A stretch of DNA of 34,887 nt from an uncultured archaeon (GCA_902385155.1 CABMEP010000052.1:1-34887); one strand, 5' to 3'; numbered from the stretch's first letter, positions 1-8,965 are shown. Numbers and translations: made by a program. Notes: generated by a model not told the origin, from the sequence alone.

Positions 1-5
1 AATTA

Positions 6-3000
6 TTAGCCGTTGCTGATCTTACCGTTTATTTTGTTATTGTTCGTGAAAGGGTTGATAATCAGACTTATTGTGTTGCTTGGGCTGGCTGTGACGCTCA
101 CATTGTCGCAGCCTACGAGGCCGATCATGGCGTAATTGGAGCCAAGGTCAAGGACTTGGCTGTTTGAACACAATCGATTTACCCCGTCATAATACTCTAT
201 CGGAAGGCCATTGATCTTGTTGGTTCGGTCTATGCTGTTCTGGAAGTACCCGATGCTGGTTCCGTATAGGTATAATCCAGATATGCCTTGATCCACTGAG
301 ATGTTGTTGTTTGCGAATGTGTTGCTGCGGCTGAAGGTGAGGGACACGCCATAGTCGCCAATGCTGGTGATGCTGTTGTTGGTAAATGTGTTGCTGGCGC
401 AGAAGTCGAGTTGCACGCCGCGGCTGGTCGTGCTGGTGATGTTGTTGGATATGAAGATATTGTTGTCGGAGTGGAACCAAATGAATGCACCATAGTCGCC
501 TGTGCTGGTGATATTGTTGTTTGTGAAGTTATTGCCGGAGCTGGATGAAAGCACCAAGCTACGGTCGATTGGGGCAGTGATGTTGTTGTTTGTGAATGTG
601 TTGCTGGAGCTGGAAGAGAGGGACGCGCCGGCGCCGATCGTGCTGGTGATGCTGTTGTTGGTGATTATGTTGCCGGAGCTGGATTCGAAATAGATGCCTT
701 GATTGTTCGAGCTGACAGTGTTGTTGGAGATTATATTGCTGAAGCTTGAGCTAAGGAAGATTCCATTGCCGTTTGAACTGATAGTGTTGTCTGTGAGCGT
801 ATTGTTAGCACCAAAGTGGATGAACATGCCCTGATTGTTTAAATCGACAGTATTGTTCGTGAGAGTGCTGTTGGAGCTGGATTCTAGGTAGATACCGATG
901 TCACCATTTGAGCTGGCGATATTATCTGTAATACTATTATTTGAGCTGGAATCAAGGCGGATGCCTTGCTCGGTATTCAAACTGACGGTGTTGTTGGTGA
1001 TGATGCTATTCGAGCTTGAGGAAACGAAGATGCCCTTGCTGAAATTCATGACGATACAATTTTTCACTACGATATTGCTCCAACCACCAGCATTGTCGAT
1101 TCCATTGCCTGCGCCATTGCCGGTGATGCTATGGCCTTGGCAGTCCAGAGTGATGTCATCGACACCGATCGTCAAGGCGGTTCCTGTGCACTGCAGGTCT
1201 TCAGAGAGTACGTAGTCGCCGCTAGACGAGAGAGTTATGCCACAGTGGTTGGTCAGATCCAATGATCTGGTCTCGGAATAACCTATATTGAACGCAGTAT
1301 CGGTGCAATCGACGCTCCAGCTATAGTTGCCAGATGGTAATGAGAAGAATGAGAACGAATCAATGGCCGCATTCACGGAATTGGCCACAGTCTGGTTGAT
1401 CGACCCATTGATGTAGAGATGACATATCCTCATAGTTTGGGATGCATCATCTGTAACATTGAATCTGAATTCCATGCTGGAAGCGTTTATGTTCGCATCG
1501 TTGTCTGGCGAAACTAGGATGACGTTTGGCGGAACAGTGTCCGAAGTGCCCGAACTGGTGTCATACTGCGCCAGTGGCAAGGCATCTATCTCATTCACGC
1601 CCAGTTGATAAGATAGGTCGCAGATTCCTGAGAGGACCGTATCGCTGCAGCCTTGGGAGAATCCATCATCGCTTGGAGTGGCATAGAAGTTGCCGCCGAT
1701 GCACGGTCCGCCCATGATGTTGAGGATGCTGGGGCCGCAGTCGAGAGAAGTGCTCCAGAAATTTAAATTGTCAGAATAGAAGGCGGAATTGTCCGTGTTA
1801 TTGAAGAAGTTGTTGTATATGATGTTGTTCGAGCTGGAAGAAAGGAAAATAATACCTTGATTGTTCGAACTGACATTATTACCGGAGATGGTGTTGTTGG
1901 AGCTGGATTCGAAATAGATGCCTTGATTGTTCGAGCTGACAGTGTTGTTGGAGATTGTGTTGTTGTTCGAGCTGAAGTAGAGATGGATGCCTTCGTTACT
2001 GTTCAAGTCGACAATATTGTTGTAGACCGTGTTATCGGAACTGGATGAGAGCGCGATGCCGCTGTCACCGCTATTAGAACTGACGGTGTTGTTGGCGATA
2101 GTGTTGTCGGAGCTGGAGCTAAGGAAGATTCCATCATTGCCGTTCGAGCTGACATTATTGCCGGAGATAGTGTTGTTGCTGGAGTCGTATTGGAGGAAAA
2201 TACCGCTGTTACCATTCATATCGGCGGTGTTGTTGATTATGATATTGTTGTTACATTCGGGGTCGATCCAGATGCCCTTGTCGCTGTTCGAACTGAAATT
2301 GTTGCCGGATATGGTGTTGTTGCTGGAACTGGAAGAGAGGAAGATACCTCTCTGATTTGAGCTGGCAGTGTTGTTGTAGATCATTCCGTAACTGGCCCCG
2401 CTGAAAAAGATGCCGAATTCGAATCCATTGATGATGCAATTCTTCACAGTGACATCGCCATGGCCGGTATTGTCGATTCCATTGCCTGCGCCATTGCCAG
2501 TGATGCTGTGGCCGTTGCAGTCAAGAGTGACATTATCGTATCCGATCGAGCAAGTGCCGTCGATGTTCCCAGCAAGCACGTAATTTCCTGACGAAGTAAT
2601 TTCACTGCAGTCAGATATTTCAACTGATGAGGGCGCAGACGGATACGCCAATGGCAATTCGTCGACATTGCTGCCGTCGATCTCGTATGGCACGGTGCAG
2701 ATCCCGCTGGAGTTCGATGATCCGTTAGTGGAGCAGTTCTGCGAGAATCCGGTGCCGGACGGATTGGCGTAGAAGTTGCCTCCAATCCATGAACCGCCCA
2801 TGATGTTCGTTCCGCTGTGGAGAGTGGTGTTCCAGAGATTGGAGGACCCACTAGTTATTGATACTGCCGTAGTGCTGTTGATAAAGTTGTTGTAGAATAG
2901 GTTATTCAAGCTACTGTCTATGCTGATCCCGGATGAGACACTACTTATGATGCGGTTTGAGGCAAAAATGTTGTCGGAACTGGATTCTAGATACACTCCG

Positions 3001-3887
3001 ACGTCATTCATGCTGGTAATGTTGTTAGAGATGAATGTATTGTTGTTGGAGCTAGACTCAAGCCACGCGCCGATGTCATTCGCGCTGGAGATGCTGTTGT
3101 TAGTGAATATGTTGTTGTTGGAATTGTATTCCAGATATACGCCATTGCTGTACTCGCCGGTGCCCGTGCTGGAAAGATTGTTGGAGATGAATGTGTTGTT
3201 GTTGGAGTTGAAAGTGAGGATTAAGCCTTTATCGTAATCAGTGGTGATGGTGTTATTCGTGAATATATTATTTGAGCTGGAATAGAGGGCCGCGCCGATG
3301 TCATTCGCGCTGGAGATGCTATTGTTGATGAAGGTATTATTGTTAGGGTCGGAGTATAGGACCGCGCCGATGAAATTCGTGCTGGAGATGTTATTGAAAA
3401 TGAAGATGTTGTCGTTGGAGTTGGAAAAGATGGCCACGCCGCAACTGTCGTTGCCGCTTGAGGATATATCGCTGTATTGGATCATACTGTTGCTCGTGTC
3501 GGATAAATAGACTGCATGCGCGTTGGAGACACCGGAATTCGTCTGCATGATATTGCAGTTCTTTATGACGGTTCCATTAAACCCTGTGATATCGATTCCG
3601 TATCCAGTCTCGGACTGGGCGTAGGTGATCGTGCTGCCGTTGCAGTCCAAGGTTATGCCGCTTGCGCCGATTGTCAGAGCTGTTCCGGAGCAGGGAAGAT
3701 CGGACGACAGGTTGTAGTTGGAGGTAACGGTATCCCCGCAGTTGCAGATTGTTACGCCACCGCAGTCGGCGGCGTATGCTAGGCCCGCGAAAAACATGAC
3801 TAATAATATTATAGTAATAATAGGAAGTCGCTGGGATGCAGATGCGCGGCTCTTGCTTGTATGAAAAGTCACATGTGTGGCGCACAT
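6..3887 (-). CDS. Secreted multi-module parallel beta-helix (NosD/PbH1-type) surface protein
   Basis: A 1293-residue protein with an N-terminal signal peptide: a basic stretch, then a hydrophobic core (about 21-39) ending in LAYA, followed by Cys-rich mature sequence. Most of the rest is Asn/Ser-rich PbH1 repeats of the form SSSNNTIxxNxxSSN, which build right-handed parallel beta-helices. Three related modules start near residues 41, 420 and 880, each opening with a GNYVL- or LTIG-like capping segment and LDCNGxxIT. Between modules 2 and 3 (about 770-880) lies an Ig-like segment beginning VPPNVILVSP. The C-terminal end carries the KINGLPIEYYDG motif seen in NosD-like proteins. I see no C-terminal membrane anchor or sorting motif, so it is either released or held non-covalently. 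The coding sequence looks AT-richer than its neighbours. Function is probably surface or carbohydrate binding; an enzymatic (lyase) role cannot be excluded. Confidence 0.85.
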   Translation of the reverse strand: MCATHVTFHTSKSRASASQRLPIITIILLVMFFAGLAYAADCGGVTICNCGDTVTSNYNLSSDLPCSGTALTIGASGITLDCNGSTITYAQSETGYGIDITGFNGTVIKNCNIMQTNSGVSNAHAVYLSDTSNSMIQYSDISSSGNDSCGVAIFSNSNDNIFIFNNISSTNFIGAVLYSDPNNNTFINNSISSANDIGAALYSSSNNIFTNNTITTDYDKGLILTFNSNNNTFISNNLSSTGTGEYSNGVYLEYNSNNNIFTNNSISSANDIGAWLESSSNNNTFISNNITSMNDVGVYLESSSDNIFASNRIISSVSSGISIDSSLNNLFYNNFINSTTAVSITSGSSNLWNTTLHSGTNIMGGSWIGGNFYANPSGTGFSQNCSTNGSSNSSGICTVPYEIDGSNVDELPLAYPSAPSSVEISDCSEITSSGNYVLAGNIDGTCSIGYDNVTLDCNGHSITGNGAGNGIDNTGHGDVTVKNCIINGFEFGIFFSGASYGMIYNNTASSNQRGIFLSSSSSNNTISGNNFSSNSDKGIWIDPECNNNIIINNTADMNGNSGIFLQYDSSNNTISGNNVSSNGNDGIFLSSSSDNTIANNTVSSNSGDSGIALSSSSDNTVYNNIVDLNSNEGIHLYFSSNNNTISNNTVSSNNQGIYFESSSNNTISGNNVSSNNQGIIFLSSSSNNIIYNNFFNNTDNSAFYSDNLNFWSTSLDCGPSILNIMGGPCIGGNFYATPSDDGFSQGCSDTVLSGICDLSYQLGVNEIDALPLAQYDTSSGTSDTVPPNVILVSPDNDANINASSMEFRFNVTDDASQTMRICHLYINGSINQTVANSVNAAIDSFSFFSLPSGNYSWSVDCTDTAFNIGYSETRSLDLTNHCGITLSSSGDYVLSEDLQCTGTALTIGVDDITLDCQGHSITGNGAGNGIDNAGGWSNIVVKNCIVMNFSKGIFVSSSSNSIITNNTVSLNTEQGIRLDSSSNNSITDNIASSNGDIGIYLESSSNSTLTNNTVDLNNQGMFIHFGANNTLTDNTISSNGNGIFLSSSFSNIISNNTVSSNNQGIYFESSSGNIITNNSITSTIGAGASLSSSSSNTFTNNNITAPIDRSLVLSSSSGNNFTNNNITSTGDYGAFIWFHSDNNIFISNNITSTTSRGVQLDFCASNTFTNNSITSIGDYGVSLTFSRSNTFANNNISVDQGISGLYLYGTSIGYFQNSIDRTNKINGLPIEYYDGVNRLCSNSQVLDLGSNYAMIGLVGCDNVSVTASPSNTISLIINPFTNNNKINGKISNG
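675..732. repeat. 58-bp exact repeat, copy 1, inside the beta-helix gene
   Basis: These 58 bases recur identically at 1899-1956 in the same gene, in the same reading frame. The copies encode one PbH1 repeat unit of module 3 and one of module 2. Identity at the DNA level, including silent positions, points to recent duplication or gene conversion between modules. Confidence 0.85.
1899..1956. repeat. 58-bp exact repeat, copy 2, inside the beta-helix gene
   Basis: Second copy of the 58-base repeat at 675-732, about 1.2 kb away. The flanking repeat units are only partly similar, so the exact identity is local rather than spread over the whole module. Confidence 0.85.
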
Positions 3888-3903
3888 GTATTGATTTGAA
3901 CAT

Positions 3904-3914
3904 CCTTTTTAAAG
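3904..3914 (-). promoter_or_regulatory. TATA box for the beta-helix protein
   Basis: On the minus strand this reads TTTAAAAAGG, centred about 22 bases upstream of the ATG at 3887. A second AT-rich candidate lies at 3916-3922. Either would give a leaderless or very short-leader transcript. Confidence 0.5.
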
Positions 3915-3987
3915 AGTATATCTTGACTGAGCTGTTGCGATCTGGTCGACATCTAGGATTTGTTTAACCTATCAAGGACAAGGTACT

Positions 3988-5220
3988 TCAGGCTTCCGCG
4001 CCCTTGAGTATGCGGGCGACCGCCTCCTTGATTGGCAGCTGCTCCTCCTTGCCGGACTTCATGTCGCGCAGGGTGACCTTGCCCAGGTCGGCTTCCTTCT
4101 TGCCGACCACGGCGACGTGCCTGAAGCCGAGCGAGTTCGCGTAGTCGAACTGCTTCCTCAGGTCGCGCTCCGTCACGTTCAGGGACACGCCGAGTCCCAT
4201 GGAGCGGAACGTCTTGGCGACGCTGATCGCGTACATGTACGCGTCGTCCTTCACAGGAGCGACATAGACGTGCGCAGCGGTCGACGGCTCGCCTTCCTTG
4301 ATCTTCCTCTCGGCCTTCAGCAGGTCCGCGAGGCGCTCCACGCCCAACGAGATGCCGACCGCGGGAGCGGCTGAGCCGTAGAATCCGAGCAGCTCGTCGT
4401 ACCTTCCACCGCCCCCGACGCTGAGGGAGGAGTTCTCGGTGGCGACCTCGAACACGGGGCCGGTGTAGTAGTCAAATCCCCTCGCGAGGGTGTAATCGAT
4501 GTCGACGTGCTTCACGCCGTACTCCTTCGCCATCTCCTTGATGGACTCCAGCCGGTCGGTGTCCACGAACTCCTTCTTCTTGGACGCGATCGCCTTGAAC
4601 AGCAGCTTGATGCTGTCCTCGCCGATCCCGGCTGCGATGAGCTCTTCCCTGACTCCGCCTTCCCCTCTCTTCTCCAGCTTGTCGAGGGCGCGGATCGCGG
4701 GCACCACCTTGTCGGACGATACGCCCGACTTCATGAGGATATCGGACAATGTCTTCCTGCTGTTGAGCCTGAACCTGAATTTCCAGATGCCGAGCGCGTG
4801 CAGCGCATCCATCGCGCATGAGAGCAGCTCGGCCTCGCACCTCTCGCTGGTGCTGCCGATGATGTCGACGTCGGACTGCCAGAACTCGCGGTAGCGGCCT
4901 TTCTGCGGCTCGTCCCTCCTCCAGACGCAGCCGGAGCGGAAGACCTTGATCGGCTTCGGCAACGAGGTGTTGGCGATGAAGCGCGCGAGGCCGACGGTGA
5001 AGTCGAACCTCATGCCCATGTCATCCACCTGGTAGATCTGCTTCGTCACTTCCTCCCCGGACTTGCGGTTGAGGACCTCGAGATACTCGAGCGCCGGGGT
5101 GTCTATCGGGTCGAAGCCGTACGACCTGTAGACCGTCTCTATGGTGGAGACTATCTCCTTCCTCAGGCTGGCTTCTGCCGGATAGAAATCGCGCATCCCG
5201 CGCGGAGGCTGGTTGATCAT
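3988..5220 (-). CDS. hisS: Histidyl-tRNA synthetase
   Basis: Class II aminoacyl-tRNA synthetase that charges tRNA-His. About 410 residues from the chosen start. Visible signatures are the N-terminal PPRGMRDFYP, motif 2 around GRYREFWQSDVDIIG, the histidine-specific ARGFDYYTG (usual form VRGLDYYTG), motif 3 GGGGRYDELLG with GISLGVERL, and a C-terminal anticodon-binding domain from HVYVAPV. I place the start at the ATG at 5220 because the family begins directly at the PRGxRDF motif and because GAGTGAT lies 3 bases upstream of it. An in-frame ATG at 5253 would add 11 residues and overlap the preceding gene by 20 bases. It lies 13 bases after the KaiC-like gene stop and is probably co-transcribed with it. 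Confidence 0.95.
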   Translation of the reverse strand: MINQPPRGMRDFYPAEASLRKEIVSTIETVYRSYGFDPIDTPALEYLEVLNRKSGEEVTKQIYQVDDMGMRFDFTVGLARFIANTSLPKPIKVFRSGCVWRRDEPQKGRYREFWQSDVDIIGSTSERCEAELLSCAMDALHALGIWKFRFRLNSRKTLSDILMKSGVSSDKVVPAIRALDKLEKRGEGGVREELIAAGIGEDSIKLLFKAIASKKKEFVDTDRLESIKEMAKEYGVKHVDIDYTLARGFDYYTGPVFEVATENSSLSVGGGGRYDELLGFYGSAAPAVGISLGVERLADLLKAERKIKEGEPSTAAHVYVAPVKDDAYMYAISVAKTFRSMGLGVSLNVTERDLRKQFDYANSLGFRHVAVVGKKEADLGKVTLRDMKSGKEEQLPIKEAVARILKGAEA

Positions 5221-5233
5221 GGAATCACTCTCA

Positions 5234-6055
5234 TCATTCTTCTGCGTCGGCATTGAGCTTGAGCTTGCCCTTCTCTATCGAGTAGGGGATCCATCCCTTG
5301 TCCTTGATGCTGAGGTATCCGCTCGCCCTCATCTTGCCGTCCTTCATCTCCACAAGGCAGTCCACGAGCGAAGTGACCATGGACTCGAACTTGGAGTCGT
5401 GGACGCCCATCTGCATGGACAGCAGCATCGTGGCGCCCGCGGCCTTCAGCTTGCCCATGAAGAACTGCAGGAAGCGGAATGTCTCCTCCTCGCCGAACAT
5501 CTCGACGAGCGTGGATATGGAATGGAGAATGACCATCGGCCTCTTCTTCATGCCTGACGCCTTCGCCACGAAATTCGAGGTCTCTATGGACAGCGCGCTC
5601 AGCGAGAACGGCACCTCTAGGCACAGCACGGTGTCCGAATTGGAGCACGTGCCGAACTGCTGGGAATAGCCGTCGACGAAGAACGTCCTGTCCCTCACCT
5701 TCCCGCAGTCCCACCCGCCCTGCTTCATCATGGACTGCCAGGCTGACGCGCCGACATCGGTGAGCACGAATATGACCGGCCTGCGGTTCCTGCAGCATTC
5801 GGAATGGGCTGCGTTCATGAGCGTCGGCTTCTTGCCGCAGTGCGGCACGCCGAGTATGAGGAGGGACGACCCCTCCATTATCCCGCCGCCGAGGAGCCTG
5901 TCGAAATCGGGGCTGCCCGTCGGAAGCAGCTTCGAGGACGGGCTCGTCCGGGCGGGCATGGCCGCCTTCCTCTTCGCCTTTGGCGGCGCTTTCGCTGGTG
6001 CCTTCCTTTTCGTTCTCCTGGGCTTCGCGGCCCTCTTGGATTTACCGGCTGCCAT
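5234..6055 (-). CDS. KaiC/RadA-like RecA-fold protein with degenerate ATP-binding motifs
   Basis: A 273-residue protein. Residues 1-42 form a Lys/Arg/Ala/Pro-rich tail of the kind that can bind nucleic acid. The RecA-fold core follows, opening LPTGSPDFDRLLGGGIMEGS, which is the standard KaiC/RadA entry. The P-loop position reads GVPHCGKKP (69-77): the Ser/Thr after the Lys is replaced by Lys-Pro. The Walker B strand reads PMVILHSIS (173-181), with His where the usual VxxDS Asp stands. ATP hydrolysis is therefore doubtful, and the protein may be a pseudo-ATPase adaptor. The start is supported by GAGGATG 5 bases upstream of the ATG. It lies just upstream of hisS and shares an AT-rich promoter region with the divergent mre11. 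Partner and role are unknown. Confidence 0.8.
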   Translation of the reverse strand: MAAGKSKRAAKPRRTKRKAPAKAPPKAKRKAAMPARTSPSSKLLPTGSPDFDRLLGGGIMEGSSLLILGVPHCGKKPTLMNAAHSECCRNRRPVIFVLTDVGASAWQSMMKQGGWDCGKVRDRTFFVDGYSQQFGTCSNSDTVLCLEVPFSLSALSIETSNFVAKASGMKKRPMVILHSISTLVEMFGEEETFRFLQFFMGKLKAAGATMLLSMQMGVHDSKFESMVTSLVDCLVEMKDGKMRASGYLSIKDKGWIPYSIEKGKLKLNADAEE

Positions 6056-6090
6056 GGCGCATCCTCGACGTCCAGTATTGGTATTAGTGG

Positions 6091-6099
6091 GTTTTTAAT
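6091..6099. promoter_or_regulatory. Shared AT-rich promoter element between mre11 and the KaiC-like gene
   Basis: The sequence GTTTTTAAT sits about 35 bases before the mre11 GTG on the plus strand and about 40 bases before the KaiC-like ATG on the minus strand. Both distances allow a TATA box with a leader of roughly 10-15 bases. It is the only AT-rich tract in the 74-base gap. Confidence 0.5.
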
Positions 6100-6129
6100 C
6101 CTTCTAGCAGTAGTCTGGACAGTGATCCC

Positions 6130-7335
6130 GTGATCGTTGGAATTCTTTCGGACACCCACCTGGGATATCCCAGGTTCTACGAGGACTCGTTCTCCCAGTT
6201 CGACGAGGCGTTCAGGGCGGCCTGCGACGCGTCCGATGTTGTCATCATACCGGGCGACATATTCGACACCAAGGTCCCGCGGTTCGAGGTGATAGCGCAG
6301 GCGATGCATCTCTTCGAATACGGCAAGGCCAAGGACTGGGCTGCGAAAGGGGTGAGGAGAGTCGACAGCCCCGGCATGAAGGACAACGTGGAAGGAGACC
6401 TTCCGGTCGTCGCGATCCACGGCACCCACGACCGCAGGTCGAAGGAAATGATCAATCCGGTCCAGCTCCTCGCGAAGTCCGGTTTCGTCACCAACGCGAG
6501 CGATGGGGCCGCCATATTCGAGAAAGACGGGGAGAAAGTCGCGATACACGGGTTCGGGGGCACTCCGGAAGACGAGGTTCACGAGGCGCTCAAGGCGAGA
6601 GAGCTGAAGCCGATTCCTGGCGCGTACAACATACTCGTATCCCACCAGACGATAACCGATGTCATCCCGGTGGCGCAGGGCATAACGCTTGAGGACCTGC
6701 CGCCGGGATTCGACCTCTACCTCAACGGCCACATACACAAGAGGCACCTGATCACGCGCAACGGGAAGACGCTGCTGATACCCGGCAGCACGGTGATCAC
6801 CCAGCTGAAGAAGGAAGAGGAGGAGCCGAGGGCGTGGGTGCGGCTCGACACGAGGAAGAAGGAGATCAAGTTCATCGACATCAAGAGCAGGCCGTTCCGC
6901 CACATAGAGCTCTCGTTCGAGAAGGCGGAACCGGGCCAGATAGCCGACAGATGCAGGAAGGAGATCGAAGCGGAGCTGGCGAAGGGGGAGGACATGCCCA
7001 TCATCCGCGTGCAGCTCAAGGGCAGCGTGAAGGAAGGCTTGAAGAGGGAGAACATCGACCTCTCGTCGCTGAACGAGCTCTATGGCGACAGGTGCCACCT
7101 CCAGGTGGACAACGAGCTCGACTCGCAGGGGCTGAAGGAGAAGATGGAGTCGCTGCGCAAGATGTACGAGCAGAAGATGTCCGTCAGGGAGATCGGCGTG
7201 CAGATGCTGAAGCAGAAGCTCGCAGCCACCGCGAAGGCGAATGGGAGCAAGGCGGTGGATGTGGAGCGCCTGATGGACCTGCTCCAGGACGACGGCAGCA
7301 TAGACGCCGCCATAGAGGAGATGACGAAGGAGTGA
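6130..7335 (+). CDS. mre11: Mre11-like DNA double-strand-break repair nuclease
   Basis: Calcineurin-type phosphoesterase of 401 residues, matching the nuclease that works with Rad50 at DNA ends. The metal-site motifs appear in order: SDTHLGY (Asp8, His10), GDIFD (Asp43), HGTHD (97-101), VSHQTI and NGHIHKRH. A helical C-terminal region follows, as expected for Rad50 binding. The third motif reads HGTHD rather than the usual HGNHD, so the Asn metal ligand is replaced by Thr. Translation starts at GTG 6130, with CAGTGAT 3 bases upstream. Rad50, HerA and NurA are not in the window. The next gene starts 5 bases after the stop, so the two probably form an operon. Confidence 0.9.
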   Translation: MIVGILSDTHLGYPRFYEDSFSQFDEAFRAACDASDVVIIPGDIFDTKVPRFEVIAQAMHLFEYGKAKDWAAKGVRRVDSPGMKDNVEGDLPVVAIHGTHDRRSKEMINPVQLLAKSGFVTNASDGAAIFEKDGEKVAIHGFGGTPEDEVHEALKARELKPIPGAYNILVSHQTITDVIPVAQGITLEDLPPGFDLYLNGHIHKRHLITRNGKTLLIPGSTVITQLKKEEEEPRAWVRLDTRKKEIKFIDIKSRPFRHIELSFEKAEPGQIADRCRKEIEAELAKGEDMPIIRVQLKGSVKEGLKRENIDLSSLNELYGDRCHLQVDNELDSQGLKEKMESLRKMYEQKMSVREIGVQMLKQKLAATAKANGSKAVDVERLMDLLQDDGSIDAAIEEMTKE

Positions 7336-7340
7336 GCGGG

Positions 7341-7757
7341 ATGCAGCACGTCGCCATCCTCACCGGAAATTTTCTGGACAAGATCCTCTCGGGCGAGAAG
7401 ACGATAGAGACGCGATGGTACAAGTCGAGGAGGGCGCCGTTCAGGAGCGTATCCTCCGGAGACACTATTTATCTGAAACAGAGCGGCGGGCCTGTCATAG
7501 CGAGATGCGCTGTCGTGAAATCGCTGTTCTTCGAGGACCTGGACCGCGACAGGATAGCCGACCTGCTCAGGCGGTACGGCAAGGAAGCGTGCATCGGCGA
7601 GGAGATGACGGAAGCGCTCGCTGGCAAGAGGTATTGCACGCTGATCTGGCTCGGCGAAGTCACAAGACTGGACGCTCCTTTTGATATCGACAAGACGGGA
7701 TTCGGGAACATGTGCGCCTGGATACGTGTAGAGGACGTAGACAGGATAAAGAGATGA
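7341..7757 (+). CDS. ASCH-domain protein (PUA-like fold)
   Basis: A 138-residue protein consisting of a single ASCH domain. The signature LSGEKTIETR near the N-terminus matches the family pattern GxKxxExR, and it is followed by the GDTIYLKQSGG strand-turn and a central VIARCAV strand. ASCH proteins have a PUA-like fold and are generally thought to bind RNA; some members hydrolyse N4-acetylcytidine, but I cannot assign that activity here. The start is the ATG 5 bases after the mre11 stop, with GGAGTGAG overlapping the end of mre11 as ribosome-binding site. It ends 10 bases from the convergent dCTP deaminase gene. Confidence 0.8.
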   Translation: MQHVAILTGNFLDKILSGEKTIETRWYKSRRAPFRSVSSGDTIYLKQSGGPVIARCAVVKSLFFEDLDRDRIADLLRRYGKEACIGEEMTEALAGKRYCTLIWLGEVTRLDAPFDIDKTGFGNMCAWIRVEDVDRIKR

Positions 7758-7767
7758 TACGCGCAGG

Positions 7768-8943
7768 TCATTCCTTCTCGGGCAGCTGCGCGAGCTTGGC
7801 GTAGTCGACCGACTTGAAGAACTTCGCGACCTGCGGCCCGACCTGGTCCTGGTAATGCGAGCCGGTCGCCTTGGTGCCGTAGATCTTGTCCGGCCTGATG
7901 TTCCTGTAGACCTCGAGCGTGCTGATGGGATCGGAATCGCTGAACTCTATCATCGTGAGCTCGTCGGACTTCAGCTCGAAGACGAGGAACCCCCTGAAGC
8001 CGCTGTCTATGAATCCCGCGTCGTGGGAGCTCCCCCTGAACGACAGGTTCGCGTGCTGCCTCAGCTTGAGGTTGAGATGGGCGGGGGTGTCGAAGCATTC
8101 GCGCGAGAACAGCAGCAGGCACTCGCCGGGGAACACCTTCAGCTTTGTCTTGCCCTTCCACTTGAGGATCGGCTCGAAGTAATTCTCCACGAAGTAGTAA
8201 TCCACGACGGAGAGGTCTATCGGCTCCGGGTTCTGTATCGCCCTGAGGCCGATCACCCCGGACGTCCTCTGCCCGGAGAGGTCCACATGGACCTGCAGCT
8301 CGTCGCTGATGTAGCTCTGCGCGGGCACGACCTTCCCGTTGCCGTCCTTCACGAACAGTATGGCGTTGCGCTCGAGCTCGCGGATCACTTCGGTGGTGCT
8401 CAGCTTGGCGTCGCGGCCGGAGAAGAAGCGTATCTGGTTCAGCGATATGCCCGGCCTGACTATGACATTGAACGACTGCGGCTGGAGCAGGAGATACATC
8501 CGTACCGCCTTCTCGTGCGCGTACTGCGAGTTGAGCCTGTCGAAGCACGGATTGTAGTCCGCGATGAGCCTGCTGCCCAGGAACAGCCTCCCGCAGCTGC
8601 TCTTCGGGGAGGACTCCAGTATCCAGTCCTTCGGCAGCGCGACGCCCTCCTCCAGCGGGAGGAGGTAGGTGAATCCTTTCTTCAGCTCCGCGCCCGCCGA
8701 GGAGATCTTGAAGCTGCGCCTGTCGCGCTGCGACATCGAGTCAAGCGTCTCCTGCACCGTCTTGCCCGGCTCGGGCCTGAATATCCCTTTCACCACGTAG
8801 CCCTCGTCGGATATCGTGGTCTCGAAAGAATTGGGCTGTATGCGCTTCTCTTCGAGAGGCGCGCGGGTGATCGTCCCATCCCGGAATAGGGTGCGTATCT
8901 CCTGTGAAGCTAGGCACCTGCCTCTCTGCTCGGAACGCCTCAT
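7768..8943 (-). CDS. dcd: 2'-Deoxycytidine 5'-triphosphate deaminase, double-domain type
   Basis: About 391 residues, roughly twice the usual single-domain Dcd length and close to the duplicated form known mostly from bacteria. The first half carries KKGFTYLLPLEE, SSPKSSCGRL and SRLIADYNPCFDRL, followed by VRPGISLNQIRFF. The second half carries the dUTPase/Dcd core HDAGFIDSGFRGFLVFEL, with the Glu expected at the active site. The product converts dCTP to dUTP. I chose the ATG at 8943 because a TATA-like TATTTAA lies about 26 bases upstream, implying a leaderless transcript, and because the family begins near here. A GTG at 9027 would add 28 atypical residues and overlap the ACD alpha stop by 4 bases. 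Confidence 0.85.
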   Translation of the reverse strand: MRRSEQRGRCLASQEIRTLFRDGTITRAPLEEKRIQPNSFETTISDEGYVVKGIFRPEPGKTVQETLDSMSQRDRRSFKISSAGAELKKGFTYLLPLEEGVALPKDWILESSPKSSCGRLFLGSRLIADYNPCFDRLNSQYAHEKAVRMYLLLQPQSFNVIVRPGISLNQIRFFSGRDAKLSTTEVIRELERNAILFVKDGNGKVVPAQSYISDELQVHVDLSGQRTSGVIGLRAIQNPEPIDLSVVDYYFVENYFEPILKWKGKTKLKVFPGECLLLFSRECFDTPAHLNLKLRQHANLSFRGSSHDAGFIDSGFRGFLVFELKSDELTMIEFSDSDPISTLEVYRNIRPDKIYGTKATGSHYQDQVGPQVAKFFKSVDYAKLAQLPEKE

Positions 8944-8965
8944 GGGAATAAGGAGCGCTTCCCGG

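Noticed and set aside
500-3500. Possible CRISPR array or tandem repeat locus
   Set aside because: Repeat units are in-frame protein repeats of variable spacing inside one coding sequence, without uniform spacers.
6834-7757. 307-codon ORF fusing an Arg/Glu-rich segment to the ASCH domain
   Set aside because: The front part is an alternate frame of mre11; a ribosome-binding site and ATG define the ASCH gene at 7341.
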